Of a DNA stretch of 64,000 bases, positions 1-8,910 are shown one piece after another. How positions within the stretch are numbered: the first letter of the stretch is position 1; each line of letters starts with the position of its first letter. Source of the DNA: an uncultured Clostridia bacterium. GTDB lineage: Bacteria > Bacillota > Clostridia > Oscillospirales > Acutalibacteraceae. A program made the translations under genes and the position numbers. The notes under the pieces are model-generated. The model was not told the origin of the DNA. It ran no database searches and was given only the letters and a program-made list of their open reading frames with translations. Location of the stretch: positions 1 through 64,000 of the forward strand of contig CALWVM010000004.1 of NCBI GenBank assembly GCA_944384985.1, read 5' to 3'.

Positions 1-145
1 CCTCTAAAACAGCACTAAAATGGCTTGAAATAGAGGTAAAATAGGACAAACGATAATCTAGGAAAAGAGTGGGAATAGCCCGTTGAAATAAAGGCTTGAT
101 AAGCTTAGATCCCGAATGTTCTTTGGGATCTAAGCTGTTTTTATA
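1..145. other. AT-rich left edge with terminator hairpin
   Basis: This stretch is visibly richer in A+T than almost everything that follows and carries no convincing gene. A perfect 12-bp inverted repeat (102-113 and 125-136, arm AGCTTAGATCCC) followed by GTTTTTA is a good intrinsic terminator for a gene left of the window. The base-composition break suggests the end of a transferred segment or mobile element, but I see no integrase, transposase or duplicated target. Confidence 0.5.
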
Positions 146-270
146 TGCGGGCGAGTTGGCAAAAAATTGAGCTTGTCAGGCGCGCTCGCCGTTTTATGGG
201 ATCGATGTATCCGGCTGACCAACGCGACCATCGCTTGACGGCGTCCATCCGGGTCATTCCCTTCATCGAT
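146..270. other. intergenic, no supported gene
   Basis: Short open frames occur on both strands here (for example 145-396 plus and 130-390 minus), but none has a ribosome site or a recognisable product and they overlap each other. I see nothing I can support apart from the downstream promoter. Confidence 0.4.
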
Positions 271-299
271 TTGCAAAATACGGTGGGAAAGGGTATAAT
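271..299 (+). promoter_or_regulatory. sigma-A promoter of uvrA-like gene
   Basis: TTGCAA (271-276), a 17-bp spacer and TATAAT (294-299), about 95 bp before the start codon at 393. The ribosome site AAAGGAACG lies just before that ATG. Confidence 0.6.
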
Positions 300-392
300 G
301 GCATACGGAAACGCAGCACGTAGATTCGGCAGCGTTGTTACGCAAAAGCCGAACAGGAAGCAAAAACGCGCAAAAACGAAAGGAACGCAAAG

Positions 393-2870
393 ATGATCGA
401 TCACATAGGGATCCGCGGCGCGCAGGTACACAACCTTAAAAATATTGACGTGGATGTACCGCTGCATAAGATCGTAGGCGTTGCAGGGGTATCCGGATCG
501 GGGAAATCCTCGCTGGCTTTGGGCGTTTTATATGCCGAAGGCTCGCGCCGATATCTGGAGGCGCTGTCTACCTACACGCGCCGCCGCATGACGCAAGCCG
601 CCAAAGCGCAAGTGGATGAGGTGCTGTATGTTCCGGCTGCCCTTGCGCTACACCAGCGGCCGGGCGTGCCGGGGATCCGCAGCACGTTCGGCACAGGCAC
701 GGAACTGCTCAACAGTCTGCGGCTGATGTACTCCCGCCTGGCAAGCCACCGCTGCCCCAACGGGCATTACCTGCCCTCGACGCTTGCCGTCGCTGCTGGG
801 CAGACGCTGACCTGTCCGGAATGCGGCGCGACCTTTTATCCCCCGTCGGCGGAGGAACTCGCCTTTAACAGCCAGGGCGCCTGCCGCACCTGCGGCGGAA
901 CCGGGATCGTGCGCACGGTGGACCGTTCCACGCTGGTCCCGGACGATTCTCTGACCATAGACCAGGGTGCGGTAGCGCCGTGGAAAACGCTGATGTGGTC
1001 GCTGATGACCGACGTCTGCCGCGCCATGGGCGTGCGCACCGACGTGCCTTTCCGGGAACTGACAGAAGAGGAAAAGCACATTGTTTACGACGGACCGGCG
1101 GTAAAGAAGCATATTTTTTACCACCCCAAAGGCTCCAACGATGCGGCGGAACTGGATTTCACCTATTTTTCCGCCGTACACACCGTGGAAAATGCCCTTG
1201 CCAAGGTCAAGGACGAAAAGGGCATGAAGCGGGTAGAAAAATTTTTAAAGCAGGACACCTGCCCGGACTGCGGCGGTTCACGGCTTTGCGAAGCCGCGCG
1301 TGCACCGCTGCTGCGGGGCATCTCACTGGACGCCGCCTGCCAAATGACGCTGGAAGCGCTTGTGGACTGGGTCGCCGGCGTGCCGGGGACGCTCCCGCAC
1401 GAGATGGTCCCGATGGCACAGAGCATTTGCGACGCTTTTCAGGGCATGGCAAAGCGCCTGATGGATCTGGGGCTTGGCTACCTGACGCTCGACCGCGCCG
1501 CCTCCACCCTCTCCACCGGCGAACGCCAGCGTATGCAGCTGGCAAGAGCCGTGCGCAACCGCACGACCGGCGTTTTGTATGTGCTCGACGAGCCCTCCAT
1601 CGGGCTGCATCCGTCCAACATTGTGGGGCTTACAGGGGTCATGCAGGATCTGGTTGCGGACGGCAACTCGGTGATCCTCGTGGACCACGACGCCCAAATT
1701 CTTTCGCAGGCAGACTGGATTTTGGAGATGGGCCCCGGCGCCGGTGCAAACGGCGGGCATGTGATCGCCGAGGGAACAGTCGAACAGCTGACCCAAAACC
1801 CGGCTTCCAAAATCGGACCTTTCCTGACCGGGGAACCAGCCGGCAGCTTGCGCCCTGTTGTCCCGAAAGACGCGCTGTTCGAGCTTGGGCGGCTGCACCT
1901 CTCAACGGACGCCATTCACACGGTCAAGCCCCTCGAAGTCGACATCCCCAAAGGGCGGCTGACCGCCGTAACCGGCGTGTCCGGCTCCGGCAAGACCACC
2001 TTGATCTTGGAAAGCCTGATCCCGGGGCTGCAAGCGCACATAAACGGCAGTCCCCTGCCCACGCATGTCCGCGCCGTAGACGCCGAAGGCATCACCCAGG
2101 TTAAACTCATCGACGCAACGCCGATCGGCATCAACGTGCGCTCCACCGTTGCGACCTATGCCAACGTTCACGACGAACTGCGCAAGATCTTTGCGCGCAC
2201 ACCCGAAGCAAAAGCCCTTGGCTACAAGGCCGGGGATTTTTCCTATAACACCGGCCGCCTGCGCTGCCCGACCTGCGACGGGACCGGGGAGATCAGCCTG
2301 GACGTCCAATTTCTGCCGGACGTGGACATTCCCTGCCCGTCCTGCCGCGGCACGCGCTATGGCACGGACGCGGGAAAGGTGCATTGGGAAAGCAAGGCGG
2401 GCAAGCGGTACACGCTCCCCGCGCTCATGGCGATGGACGTGCACACGGCGCTCGACGCAGCCCAAGATATGCGCTTGGTCCGAGAGCGTTTGCAGGTGCT
2501 TGCGGACCTGGGGCTTGGCTACCTAACCTTGGGGGAGGAAACGCCGAGCCTTTCCGGCGGCGAAGCCCAGCGGTTAAAACTCGCCAGCGAGATGGGCAAG
2601 GGGCAGTCCGACACCCTGTTTGTGTTCGACGAACCCACCATCGGCCTTCACCCGCTGGACGTGCGGACGCTGCTCGGGGTGTTCCAGACTTTAATCGACC
2701 ACGGCGCGACCGTTGTGGTCATCGAGCACGATCTGGACGTGATCCGCAGCGCGGACTACCTGATCGACATGGGTCCGGGCGGCGGCGAGGCGGGCGGGCG
2801 CATTGTTGCCGCCGGCACACCCGAAGAGATCCGCCGCACGCCGGAAAGCGTGACGGGACGGTTCCTGTAA
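393..2870 (+). CDS. UvrA-like double-ABC ATPase (short UvrA paralogue)
   Basis: An 825-residue protein with two ABC ATPase modules of the UvrA type: Walker A GVSGSGKSS near residue 33 and GVSGSGKTT near 528, ABC signatures LSTGERQRMQL near 372 and LSGGEAQRLKL near 718. CxxC pairs typical of UvrA zinc modules are visible (CPECG, CRTCGG, CPDCGG, CPTCDG, CPSCRG). Canonical UvrA is about 940 residues, so this is the short class (UvrA2/DrrC-like), usually thought to lack the full UvrB-binding insertion and to act in tolerance to DNA-binding drugs or as an accessory damage sensor. The first signature has Thr instead of Gly (LSTGE). It is monocistronic, with its own promoter and a terminator directly after it. 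The assignment to the UvrA superfamily is firm; the physiological role is inferred. Confidence 0.9.
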   Translation: MIDHIGIRGAQVHNLKNIDVDVPLHKIVGVAGVSGSGKSSLALGVLYAEGSRRYLEALSTYTRRRMTQAAKAQVDEVLYVPAALALHQRPGVPGIRSTFGTGTELLNSLRLMYSRLASHRCPNGHYLPSTLAVAAGQTLTCPECGATFYPPSAEELAFNSQGACRTCGGTGIVRTVDRSTLVPDDSLTIDQGAVAPWKTLMWSLMTDVCRAMGVRTDVPFRELTEEEKHIVYDGPAVKKHIFYHPKGSNDAAELDFTYFSAVHTVENALAKVKDEKGMKRVEKFLKQDTCPDCGGSRLCEAARAPLLRGISLDAACQMTLEALVDWVAGVPGTLPHEMVPMAQSICDAFQGMAKRLMDLGLGYLTLDRAASTLSTGERQRMQLARAVRNRTTGVLYVLDEPSIGLHPSNIVGLTGVMQDLVADGNSVILVDHDAQILSQADWILEMGPGAGANGGHVIAEGTVEQLTQNPASKIGPFLTGEPAGSLRPVVPKDALFELGRLHLSTDAIHTVKPLEVDIPKGRLTAVTGVSGSGKTTLILESLIPGLQAHINGSPLPTHVRAVDAEGITQVKLIDATPIGINVRSTVATYANVHDELRKIFARTPEAKALGYKAGDFSYNTGRLRCPTCDGTGEISLDVQFLPDVDIPCPSCRGTRYGTDAGKVHWESKAGKRYTLPALMAMDVHTALDAAQDMRLVRERLQVLADLGLGYLTLGEETPSLSGGEAQRLKLASEMGKGQSDTLFVFDEPTIGLHPLDVRTLLGVFQTLIDHGATVVVIEHDLDVIRSADYLIDMGPGGGEAGGRIVAAGTPEEIRRTPESVTGRFL

Positions 2871-2891
2871 AACTTTTATTTCGTCCCCTTT

Positions 2892-2917
2892 GCCGCCCTT
2901 TTGGGCGGCTTTTTTTG
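2892..2917 (+). terminator. intrinsic terminator of uvrA-like gene
   Basis: GCCGCCC-TTTT-GGGCGGC followed by a run of seven T, 21 bp after the stop codon. Confidence 0.9.
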
Positions 2918-2941
2918 TTCAGAGAATTATTCACATTATCC

Positions 2942-2992
2942 TTGACATTATTTCCCGGTTCTTGTAATATAAAATTATATATTTTGTACAAG
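2942..2992 (+). promoter_or_regulatory. promoter and possible operator of symporter-GH2 operon
   Basis: TTGACA (2942-2947), 17 bp, TAATAT (2965-2970). A 6-bp inverted repeat CTTGTA (2961-2966)/TACAAG (2987-2992) straddles the -10 and the likely start point in a very AT-rich core, a plausible repressor site. The leader to the ATG at 3123 would be about 145 nt. The promoter is well supported, the operator is a guess. Confidence 0.6.
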
Positions 2993-3122
2993 ACTTTCGG
3001 ACCCGCTGCTGATTTTTGGATTGGAAAAATTTTTCTGTGCACAGCGCTCTGGGATGTACATCTTTTGGGAAAACTCCTATTATATGCACTTCTGCAAAAC
3101 CGCCCGGAAAGGAGCCTTGTCT

Positions 3123-4502
3123 ATGCAAACCGCTTCAAAGCTGCGCCCGTTCGGGATGCGCGACAAGATCGGGTACGCCATGGGCGACCTCGGCTGCAAC
3201 CTCTCATTCCAGCTTATTTCGTCGTACATGTTCCTGTTTTACACGCAGTGCATCGGGCTTTCGACGACGAATTGGGCGTGGATCATCGTGGTTTCCAAGA
3301 TCTGGGACGCGGTCAACGATATCATCATCGGCGGCATGGTAGACCGGCATAAATTAAGCCAAAAAAGCAAATTCATGCCGTGGATCCGCATCGGTGCGGT
3401 AGGGCTTGTAGTCTTTACCATCTTGCTGTTTTTGCCCGTGCAGCAGTTTTCGCAGCTTGGCAAGGTGATCTGGTGCCTGGTGATTTACGGCCTGTACACC
3501 ACCGCTTACACGATGGTCAACGTGCCCTACGGCTCGCTGCACTCTGTCATCACGGAAGACGCCAAGCAACGCACCTCGCTTTCTACCTTCCGCAGCATCG
3601 GCGCGGGCGTGGCGGTGGTGCTCGTGATGCTGCTGCCACAGATCGTATATGTGGACAATGTGCTTTCCGAAAGCCGCGTGTTCCTTGTGGCGGTCGTATT
3701 TTCGGTGCTGTCTTTCTTCGTCTTTTTCGCACTGCGCCGCATGGTGACCGAGCGCGTCGTGCGGGAAGAGCGTGTAGAAAAGGTCAGCTACCTTTCCACC
3801 ATCCAATCCTTTTTCTCGAACCGCGCGCTGCTCGCGATTACCATTGCAACCTTCGCCGTTGTGGCGTTCCACAATTCCTCCGCTTCGGTCAACAACCTTG
3901 TATTCCAATTTTATTTTCACGACGCGGAGAAATCATCCCTTGCCATGATCGCATCCTATGTCCCGCTCGTGGCGCTCATGCCGTTTGCCTCCTCCATTGT
4001 CGGCAAGATCGGCAAAAAGCGCTTTATTGTGATCGGGGGCTTGGGCAGCACGCTTGCAGGGCTGCTGATGCTGTTCCTGCCCATCACGCCCGACACGAAA
4101 GGCATGGTCTTATATATCGCGGGGCTGATGCTCGTCAACATCGGCGGGTGCGTGTTCCAAATCATTGTGTGGGCGATCGTCGCCGACTGCATTGAAATGA
4201 GCTACCGCAAAAAAGGCGTGCGTGAGGAAGGGTCGCTTTACGCGATCTATTCTTTCTTCCGCAATCTCGCGCAGGGCGTCGGCTCGGCCGTTGTGGCGCT
4301 GTCGCTTAACGCCATCGGCTATGATGAAGCTGCGTCCGTGCAGACCGATGCGGTTTCATCGCACATCAAAACGCTCTATATCATCCTGCTGATTGCGGGG
4401 CTTGCGGTGATGACCATTTCCATGAAATTCATCTACAACATTGACTTCCGCCAGGAACGCGCGTTTGCAAACGAAGACGCCGCCCCGGCAGGACCTCAAT
4501 AA
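3123..4502 (+). CDS. GPH-family glycoside/sugar:cation symporter (MFS)
   Basis: A 459-residue, strongly hydrophobic 12-helix transporter. The opening (FGMRDKIGYAMGDLGCNL) is the hallmark of glycoside-pentoside-hexuronide:cation symporters of the MelB/XynP type, which bring short glycosides into the cell with Na+ or H+. I choose ATG 3123 because GGAAAGGAG lies 7-8 bp before it; an in-frame ATG at 3021 has no ribosome site and would add 34 non-conserved residues. The GH2 gene follows 10 bp later with its ribosome site over this gene's stop, so the pair probably imports a beta-galactoside and cleaves it in the cytoplasm. The exact substrate cannot be read from sequence. Confidence 0.85.
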   Translation: MQTASKLRPFGMRDKIGYAMGDLGCNLSFQLISSYMFLFYTQCIGLSTTNWAWIIVVSKIWDAVNDIIIGGMVDRHKLSQKSKFMPWIRIGAVGLVVFTILLFLPVQQFSQLGKVIWCLVIYGLYTTAYTMVNVPYGSLHSVITEDAKQRTSLSTFRSIGAGVAVVLVMLLPQIVYVDNVLSESRVFLVAVVFSVLSFFVFFALRRMVTERVVREERVEKVSYLSTIQSFFSNRALLAITIATFAVVAFHNSSASVNNLVFQFYFHDAEKSSLAMIASYVPLVALMPFASSIVGKIGKKRFIVIGGLGSTLAGLLMLFLPITPDTKGMVLYIAGLMLVNIGGCVFQIIVWAIVADCIEMSYRKKGVREEGSLYAIYSFFRNLAQGVGSAVVALSLNAIGYDEAASVQTDAVSSHIKTLYIILLIAGLAVMTISMKFIYNIDFRQERAFANEDAAPAGPQ

Positions 4503-4512
4503 GGAGGGCCCC

Positions 4513-6798
4513 ATGCGCAACACCAAGCTCATCAACCAAGGCTGGCTTTTTAAGAAAGATACGGATTTCGTACCGGGCGCCGATTTGCAGGATTTTACGG
4601 CGCTCGACCTGCCGTACACCTGGAACGGCGCTGACGGGCAGGACGGCGGCAACGACTATTTCCGCGGGAAGGGCTGTTTTGTCAAGTCCCTTGCCGCTTC
4701 GGACTTGCCCGAAGGCGCAGAGCGCTATATTCAATTCGACGGCGTGAACTCGTCCGCCGAGATCTATTGGAACGGCGAAAAGATCGCGGCGCACGACGGC
4801 GGATATTCGACTTTCCGTGCGCGGCTTCCCGAAGTGCTCGAAGAAAACCTGCTCGCGGTGGTCGCGGACAACGCGCCGAACGACCACGTATATCCGCAAA
4901 TGGCAGACTTCACGTTTTACGGCGGCATTTACCGCGATGTAACGCTCATCGGCGTGCCTGAAAACCATTTTGACCTGCTGTGGAACGGTGCGCCGGGCCT
5001 GATGGTCACCCCCGTTATGGAGGGGAAGGACTGCACCGTTACGGTCAAGACCTTTGTGCAATGCAAAACGCCGTGCGGCATTCGCTATGAGATCCTCGCG
5101 GACGGTGAAGCCGTGCTGACGGCGGAGGTCGCATCGGACAACACGGAAACGACGATGCGCCTTACAAATGCGCACCTGTGGGACGGCGTGCACGACCCCT
5201 ATCTCTACACCCTGCGCGCGACGCTTTTGTGCGGCGGGGACGTGCAAGACGAGGTTTGTGCGCGCTTTGGCTGCCGCAGCTTCCGCATGGACGCACAAAA
5301 GGGGTTCTTCTTAAACGGCAAGCCCTATCCGCTGCGCGGCGTTTCACGCCACCAGGACCGGCCCGGCATCGGCAATGCGATCACTTACGAGCACCACAAA
5401 GAAGATATAGACCTCATCTGCGAGATGGGCGCGAACACCGTCCGCCTTGCCCACTACCAGCACGCGCAGGCGTTTTATGACCTGTGCGACGAACGCGGGC
5501 TGGTCGTCTGGGCGGAAATCCCGTATATCTCGCAGCACATGCCGAACGGTGTAGAAAATACGAAATCGCAGCTTACGGAGCTCATCTGCCAAAATTACAA
5601 CCACCCCTGCATCGTGACATGGGGGCTTTCCAACGAGATTACGATGCATGGCGCGGCGGACAAAGGGCTTTTAGATAATCACAAAATGCTCAACGATCTT
5701 GCGCACACCTTGGATAAGACCCGCCCCACCACGCTCGCGGTGCTGACGATGTGCGGCATCGACGAAGCGTATGTGCATATAACCGACATCGTCTCCTACA
5801 ACCACTATTTCGGCTGGTACGGCGGGACGGTCGATATGTACGGACCGTGGTTCGACCGCTTCCACAAAAAATACCCGAACCGCGCCATCGGCATCAGCGA
5901 ATACGGCTGCGAGGCGCTCGACTGGCACACCTCGGAACCCGTTCAGGGGGATTACACCGAAGAATATCAGGCGTATTACCACGAAGAGCTCATTAAGCAG
6001 ATCTTGGACCGACCCTACCTTTGGGCGACGCACGTTTGGAACATGTTTGACTTTGCCGCCGACGCCAGAGCCGAGGGCGGCGAAAACGGTATGAACCACA
6101 AGGGGCTTGTGACCTTTGACCGCAAATACAAAAAAGACAGCTTTTACACCTACAAGGCGTGGCTCTCAAGTGAACCGTTTGTGCATATCTGCGGCAAGCG
6201 GTATGTACGGCGCGCAGAAGACATAACCAAAGTCACCGTGTACTCCAACCGTGATGAGGTCGAACTGTTTGCCAACGGCAAGAGCCTGGGCGTACAACAA
6301 AAGGGCAAATATCCGTTTTTCTATTTCAACGTGCCGAACGAGGGCGAGACGGCGCTCGTCGCAAAGGCGGGCGCATGCACGGATGAAGCGAAGCTCGAAA
6401 AAGTCGAGCAGTTTGATGAAAGCTACCGCATGAAAGAGGCTGGCGGGGTCATCAACTGGTTTGAGATCACGACGCCGGAGGGGTATTTTTCGGTCAACGA
6501 CACCATCGGGAATATCCTTTCCACAACGCGCGGTAAGCTGTTTATGCTCAAATTCGCAAAAGTGCTGCTGTCGGGGCTGAAAGGCAATGCCGAGCAAAAG
6601 CCCAAAGAGAAAACGCAGCGCGGGAAATCCAAGGGGCTTTCGGTCTCAGGGTTTTCCCTGAACCGCACGATGCTCGACATGGCAAAGGGCTTTACCGTAA
6701 AGCGCGTGTTCGCGATGCTCGGCGGGAAGTTCACGAAAGAACAGATCTTGGATTTGAACAAATCCTTAAACAAAATCAAAAAACCGAAAGCAAAATAA
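4513..6798 (+). CDS. GH2 beta-galactosidase-type glycoside hydrolase
   Basis: A 761-residue protein of glycoside hydrolase family 2: N-terminal sugar-binding sandwich, immunoglobulin-like domain, then a TIM barrel with the acid/base Glu in TWGLSNEITM and the nucleophile Glu in IGISEYGCEALD. There is no signal peptide, so it should act in the cytoplasm on what the upstream symporter brings in. The last 110 residues form a Lys-rich helical tail found in a subset of clostridial GH2 enzymes. Start ATG 4513 is fixed by AAGGAGGG overlapping the symporter stop. Beta-galactosidase is the likeliest activity; beta-glucuronidase or beta-mannosidase cannot be excluded. A terminator follows. Confidence 0.85.
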   Translation: MRNTKLINQGWLFKKDTDFVPGADLQDFTALDLPYTWNGADGQDGGNDYFRGKGCFVKSLAASDLPEGAERYIQFDGVNSSAEIYWNGEKIAAHDGGYSTFRARLPEVLEENLLAVVADNAPNDHVYPQMADFTFYGGIYRDVTLIGVPENHFDLLWNGAPGLMVTPVMEGKDCTVTVKTFVQCKTPCGIRYEILADGEAVLTAEVASDNTETTMRLTNAHLWDGVHDPYLYTLRATLLCGGDVQDEVCARFGCRSFRMDAQKGFFLNGKPYPLRGVSRHQDRPGIGNAITYEHHKEDIDLICEMGANTVRLAHYQHAQAFYDLCDERGLVVWAEIPYISQHMPNGVENTKSQLTELICQNYNHPCIVTWGLSNEITMHGAADKGLLDNHKMLNDLAHTLDKTRPTTLAVLTMCGIDEAYVHITDIVSYNHYFGWYGGTVDMYGPWFDRFHKKYPNRAIGISEYGCEALDWHTSEPVQGDYTEEYQAYYHEELIKQILDRPYLWATHVWNMFDFAADARAEGGENGMNHKGLVTFDRKYKKDSFYTYKAWLSSEPFVHICGKRYVRRAEDITKVTVYSNRDEVELFANGKSLGVQQKGKYPFFYFNVPNEGETALVAKAGACTDEAKLEKVEQFDESYRMKEAGGVINWFEITTPEGYFSVNDTIGNILSTTRGKLFMLKFAKVLLSGLKGNAEQKPKEKTQRGKSKGLSVSGFSLNRTMLDMAKGFTVKRVFAMLGGKFTKEQILDLNKSLNKIKKPKAK

Positions 6799-6810
6799 CG
6801 GCACAAAAAC

Positions 6811-6847
6811 AACAGCGGGTATCCGAAAAAAGGATACCCGCTGTTTT
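6811..6847 (+). terminator. terminator after GH2
   Basis: Perfect 14-bp stem (6811-6824 with 6832-6845, arm AACAGCGGGTATCC), 7-nt loop, ending in TTTT. Confidence 0.85.
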
Positions 6848-6946
6848 CAGTTCTGCGACGCTTTGTACGCCTGCCCGAAAGACATTGAACAGTCGCTTTG
6901 CATCGACGCGGATGTTGCAGAGGTCCTTCGCGAGCTGAGAAAATAA
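6848..6946 (+). pseudogene. possible 3' remnant of a gene
   Basis: In one frame this reads 32 sense codons (beginning QFCDALYACPKDIEQ) to a TAA, with no start codon and with the preceding terminator directly fused to it. It may be the C-terminal scrap of a deleted gene; it is short and could be chance. Confidence 0.25.
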
Positions 6947-6958
6947 ACAAATAAAACA

Positions 6959-6987
6959 GCCCGGAGAAGGTTTCTCTTCCACGGGGC
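6959..6987 (-). terminator. imperfect terminator of flavodoxin-like gene
   Basis: GCCC/GGGC closes an imperfect inner stem (GGAGAAG with CTCTTCC). On the minus strand a T-rich tract follows (TGTTTTATTTG). It lies 20 bp after the stop of the minus-strand gene at 7007. Confidence 0.45.
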
Positions 6988-7006
6988 GTTTTGTATATTC
7001 GTATTC

Positions 7007-7624
7007 TCAGCGGACAAAATTCGTGCGGATGGGCGGTTCCTGCTCGGGCAGACCGTATTTTTCCTTGCCGAGCGCGATGCTCTTCATCAAGAACGCCATG
7101 TTCCGGGCAAGCGTGCGCATACCCTGCAAGCCCTCCGCGTCCTCGGCGGCTTCGCCCGCCGCTCTGCCGTGGACGCTGTTCCAATACTGACCGGACGCGA
7201 CGGGCATCGAGCTTATGGTAAAATACTTATTCAGCTCGTCAAACGTCGCCGAAAGCCCGCCGCGGCGCGCCGCCACGACGCTCGCACCCACCTTCATGGT
7301 CTTGTCGAACGGCGTGCTGTAAAACAGACGGTCTAAAACTGCAATAAGCGTGGCGTTTGCGGAGGCGTAATACACGGGCGACGCGACCACCAGCCCGTCG
7401 CAGGCTTCAAACTTCGGCGCAAGCTCGTTGACCACATCGTCAAACACGCATTTGCCGCGCTTTGCACAAGTCCCGCAGGCAATGCAGCCGCGGACGTCCA
7501 GATGTCCGACGCGCACCGTTTCAACCTCTATGCCCTCAGCTGCAAAAACCTTCTCCATTTCCTGAAGCGCCAGCGCGGTATTGCCGTTTGTGCGCGGGCT
7601 GCCATTGAGCATTAAAACCTTCAT
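7007..7624 (-). CDS. iron-sulfur flavoprotein-like NAD(P)H/FMN oxidoreductase
   Basis: A 205-residue flavodoxin-fold protein. The N-terminus (MKVLMLNGSPRTNGNT) is the FMN phosphate loop of the NADPH-dependent FMN reductase/WrbA group. Residues near 48-60 read CIACGTCAKRGKC, the compact C-x2-C-x2-C-x5-C spacing known from archaeal and clostridial iron-sulfur flavoproteins, where it binds a 4Fe-4S cluster. The protein is therefore likely a cytosolic flavin electron carrier or reductase. ATG 7624 is preceded by GGAAAGGAAG; an upstream in-frame ATG at 7690 would overlap nothing but lacks a site. It follows the SDR gene at 7695-8585 in the same direction, so the two may be co-transcribed. The physiological partner is unknown. 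Confidence 0.8.
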   Translation of the reverse strand: MKVLMLNGSPRTNGNTALALQEMEKVFAAEGIEVETVRVGHLDVRGCIACGTCAKRGKCVFDDVVNELAPKFEACDGLVVASPVYYASANATLIAVLDRLFYSTPFDKTMKVGASVVAARRGGLSATFDELNKYFTISSMPVASGQYWNSVHGRAAGEAAEDAEGLQGMRTLARNMAFLMKSIALGKEKYGLPEQEPPIRTNFVR

Positions 7625-7694
7625 AGATATGCTTCCTTTCCAAGTTGGACTGCACCGCCCCGTCAACGCACCGTGGGCAAGTGGAAACACGATT

Positions 7695-8585
7695 TCAGCC
7701 CTTACGGGCCTCTAAAAACTCTTTGACCTCCCGCTCCAAGCCTGTATTAAAGTTTTCCGGCGCATAGCCAAAGTCTCTGGTGGCCTCGGCGTGGGAAAAA
7801 TTTCGATTTTCCGCGAGGCGTAGCACTTTTTCCACCATATCCACCCGGCCGGCGCTCAACAGTTTTAGCGCCTTTGCGCCAAAACAGCTTAAACCAAGCG
7901 GCACACTGATAAACCGCATGCTTTTGCCCATATAATCTCCTATGAGGCCGAACAGCTCATGGATGCTTAGTTCTCGCTCCCCGCTGAGGATATAACTAAG
8001 CTGCGGCAATTTTTCTGCCATAGCAACTTGGTAGTACGCCTTTCCTAAATCTCTGGCGTTGACCGGCTGGATTAGGCCTCTGCCGTGCCCCACTTCCGGT
8101 ATGATCGGGAATTTTGCCACCATTTTTATAAATTTGGAGATGTTGTGGTCTTGCAAGTCCCCGAAAATCATGGTAGGGCGAAGTATCGTAATATTCATGC
8201 CCATATCCAGATACTTCTGCATTTTGCTCTCGATTTCCTTATATTCTTCAGAGGCAATCTTATGTTTGGAATATATTCCAGTGGTATGCACCAAAACGAC
8301 ATGCTTTACGCCGCCCACCCGGTTTATCGCTTCCAACAGGCAGAGGGAATGCTTGATCCCGGCAATGTGGACAACGGTTTCCGCTCCTTCCACAAAACGG
8401 GCCATATCCTCCGGTCGTTCCATATCGCCGCAAAAGAGCTCCAAATCAAGGCCGGAAGCGTTAAGCGCCTCTGTCTTTGTACTGCTGCGCACAAAGCAAC
8501 GGATTTTACCTTTGTAGTCGTTTTCAATCAATTGTTGAAGCAAAAAGCTCCCGGAGTGCCCGGTAAGTCCGGTGATTACAATCAT
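7695..8585 (-). CDS. NAD(P)H-binding NmrA/SDR-family protein
   Basis: A 296-residue Rossmann protein of the atypical short-chain dehydrogenase/NmrA type. It begins MIVITGLTGHSGSFLL, with the TGxxGxxG nucleotide loop, and has a long C-terminal half as in quinone-oxidoreductase- or complex-I-assembly-like extended SDRs. It probably binds NAD(P) in the cytoplasm; no substrate can be assigned. ATG 8585 has GAGAGGAG upstream; an ATG 24 bp earlier has none. It lies upstream of the iron-sulfur flavoprotein gene with a 70-bp gap, which suggests a small redox operon. Confidence 0.75.
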   Translation of the reverse strand: MIVITGLTGHSGSFLLQQLIENDYKGKIRCFVRSSTKTEALNASGLDLELFCGDMERPEDMARFVEGAETVVHIAGIKHSLCLLEAINRVGGVKHVVLVHTTGIYSKHKIASEEYKEIESKMQKYLDMGMNITILRPTMIFGDLQDHNISKFIKMVAKFPIIPEVGHGRGLIQPVNARDLGKAYYQVAMAEKLPQLSYILSGERELSIHELFGLIGDYMGKSMRFISVPLGLSCFGAKALKLLSAGRVDMVEKVLRLAENRNFSHAEATRDFGYAPENFNTGLEREVKEFLEARKG

Positions 8586-8839
8586 ATTTTTTCTCCTCTC
8601 GTTTTTCACGGCGTGCCAATAGCCCTCAAAAGTTTTTCCCGCCGCAAGAAGATTGCAAAATGCCTTCTGTGTTCGCGGCTCGTTCGTACATGGAACCGCT
8701 TTAACGTAATTCTCCTATGAATCCGTTTCGTCTAGGATACCATATTCCGGTCATTTATGCAACTTTTCAGCACTATTTTCTTGTTCTCAGCCGTTTTCCG
8801 TCACACGGCTCCGAAGCGAAAAATGCAGCTGACAAAGCG
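8586..8839. other. intergenic leader of SDR gene
   Basis: No gene seen. It contains the probable promoter listed next and an uninterpreted leader of about 150 nt. Confidence 0.4.
8734..8762 (-). promoter_or_regulatory. weak promoter candidate for SDR operon
   Basis: On the minus strand TTGCAT (8762-8757), 17 bp, TATCCT (8739-8734). The -10 is a poor match, so this is tentative. Confidence 0.35.
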
Positions 8840-8876
8840 AAAACGCGGGAAAGCTGAAATGGCTTTCCCGCGTTTT
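8840..8876. terminator. strong hairpin terminator
   Basis: Perfect 15-bp stem (8840-8854 with 8862-8876, core ACGCGGGAAAGC), 7-nt loop, A/T flanks on both sides. It lies 35 bp after the stop of the minus-strand ogt gene. Confidence 0.8.
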
Positions 8877-8910
8877 TCCTGTACACAGACAAACTCCAAA
8901 AGTTCCGATT

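Noticed and set aside
130-467. Small overlapping frames on both strands before the uvrA-like gene
   Set aside because: No ribosome sites, no recognisable product; the uvrA promoter lies within them.
980-2104. Long open frame inside the uvrA-like gene (374 codons, plus)
   Set aside because: Arg/Gly/Ala-rich shadow of a G+C-rich gene in another frame; no ribosome site or family resemblance.
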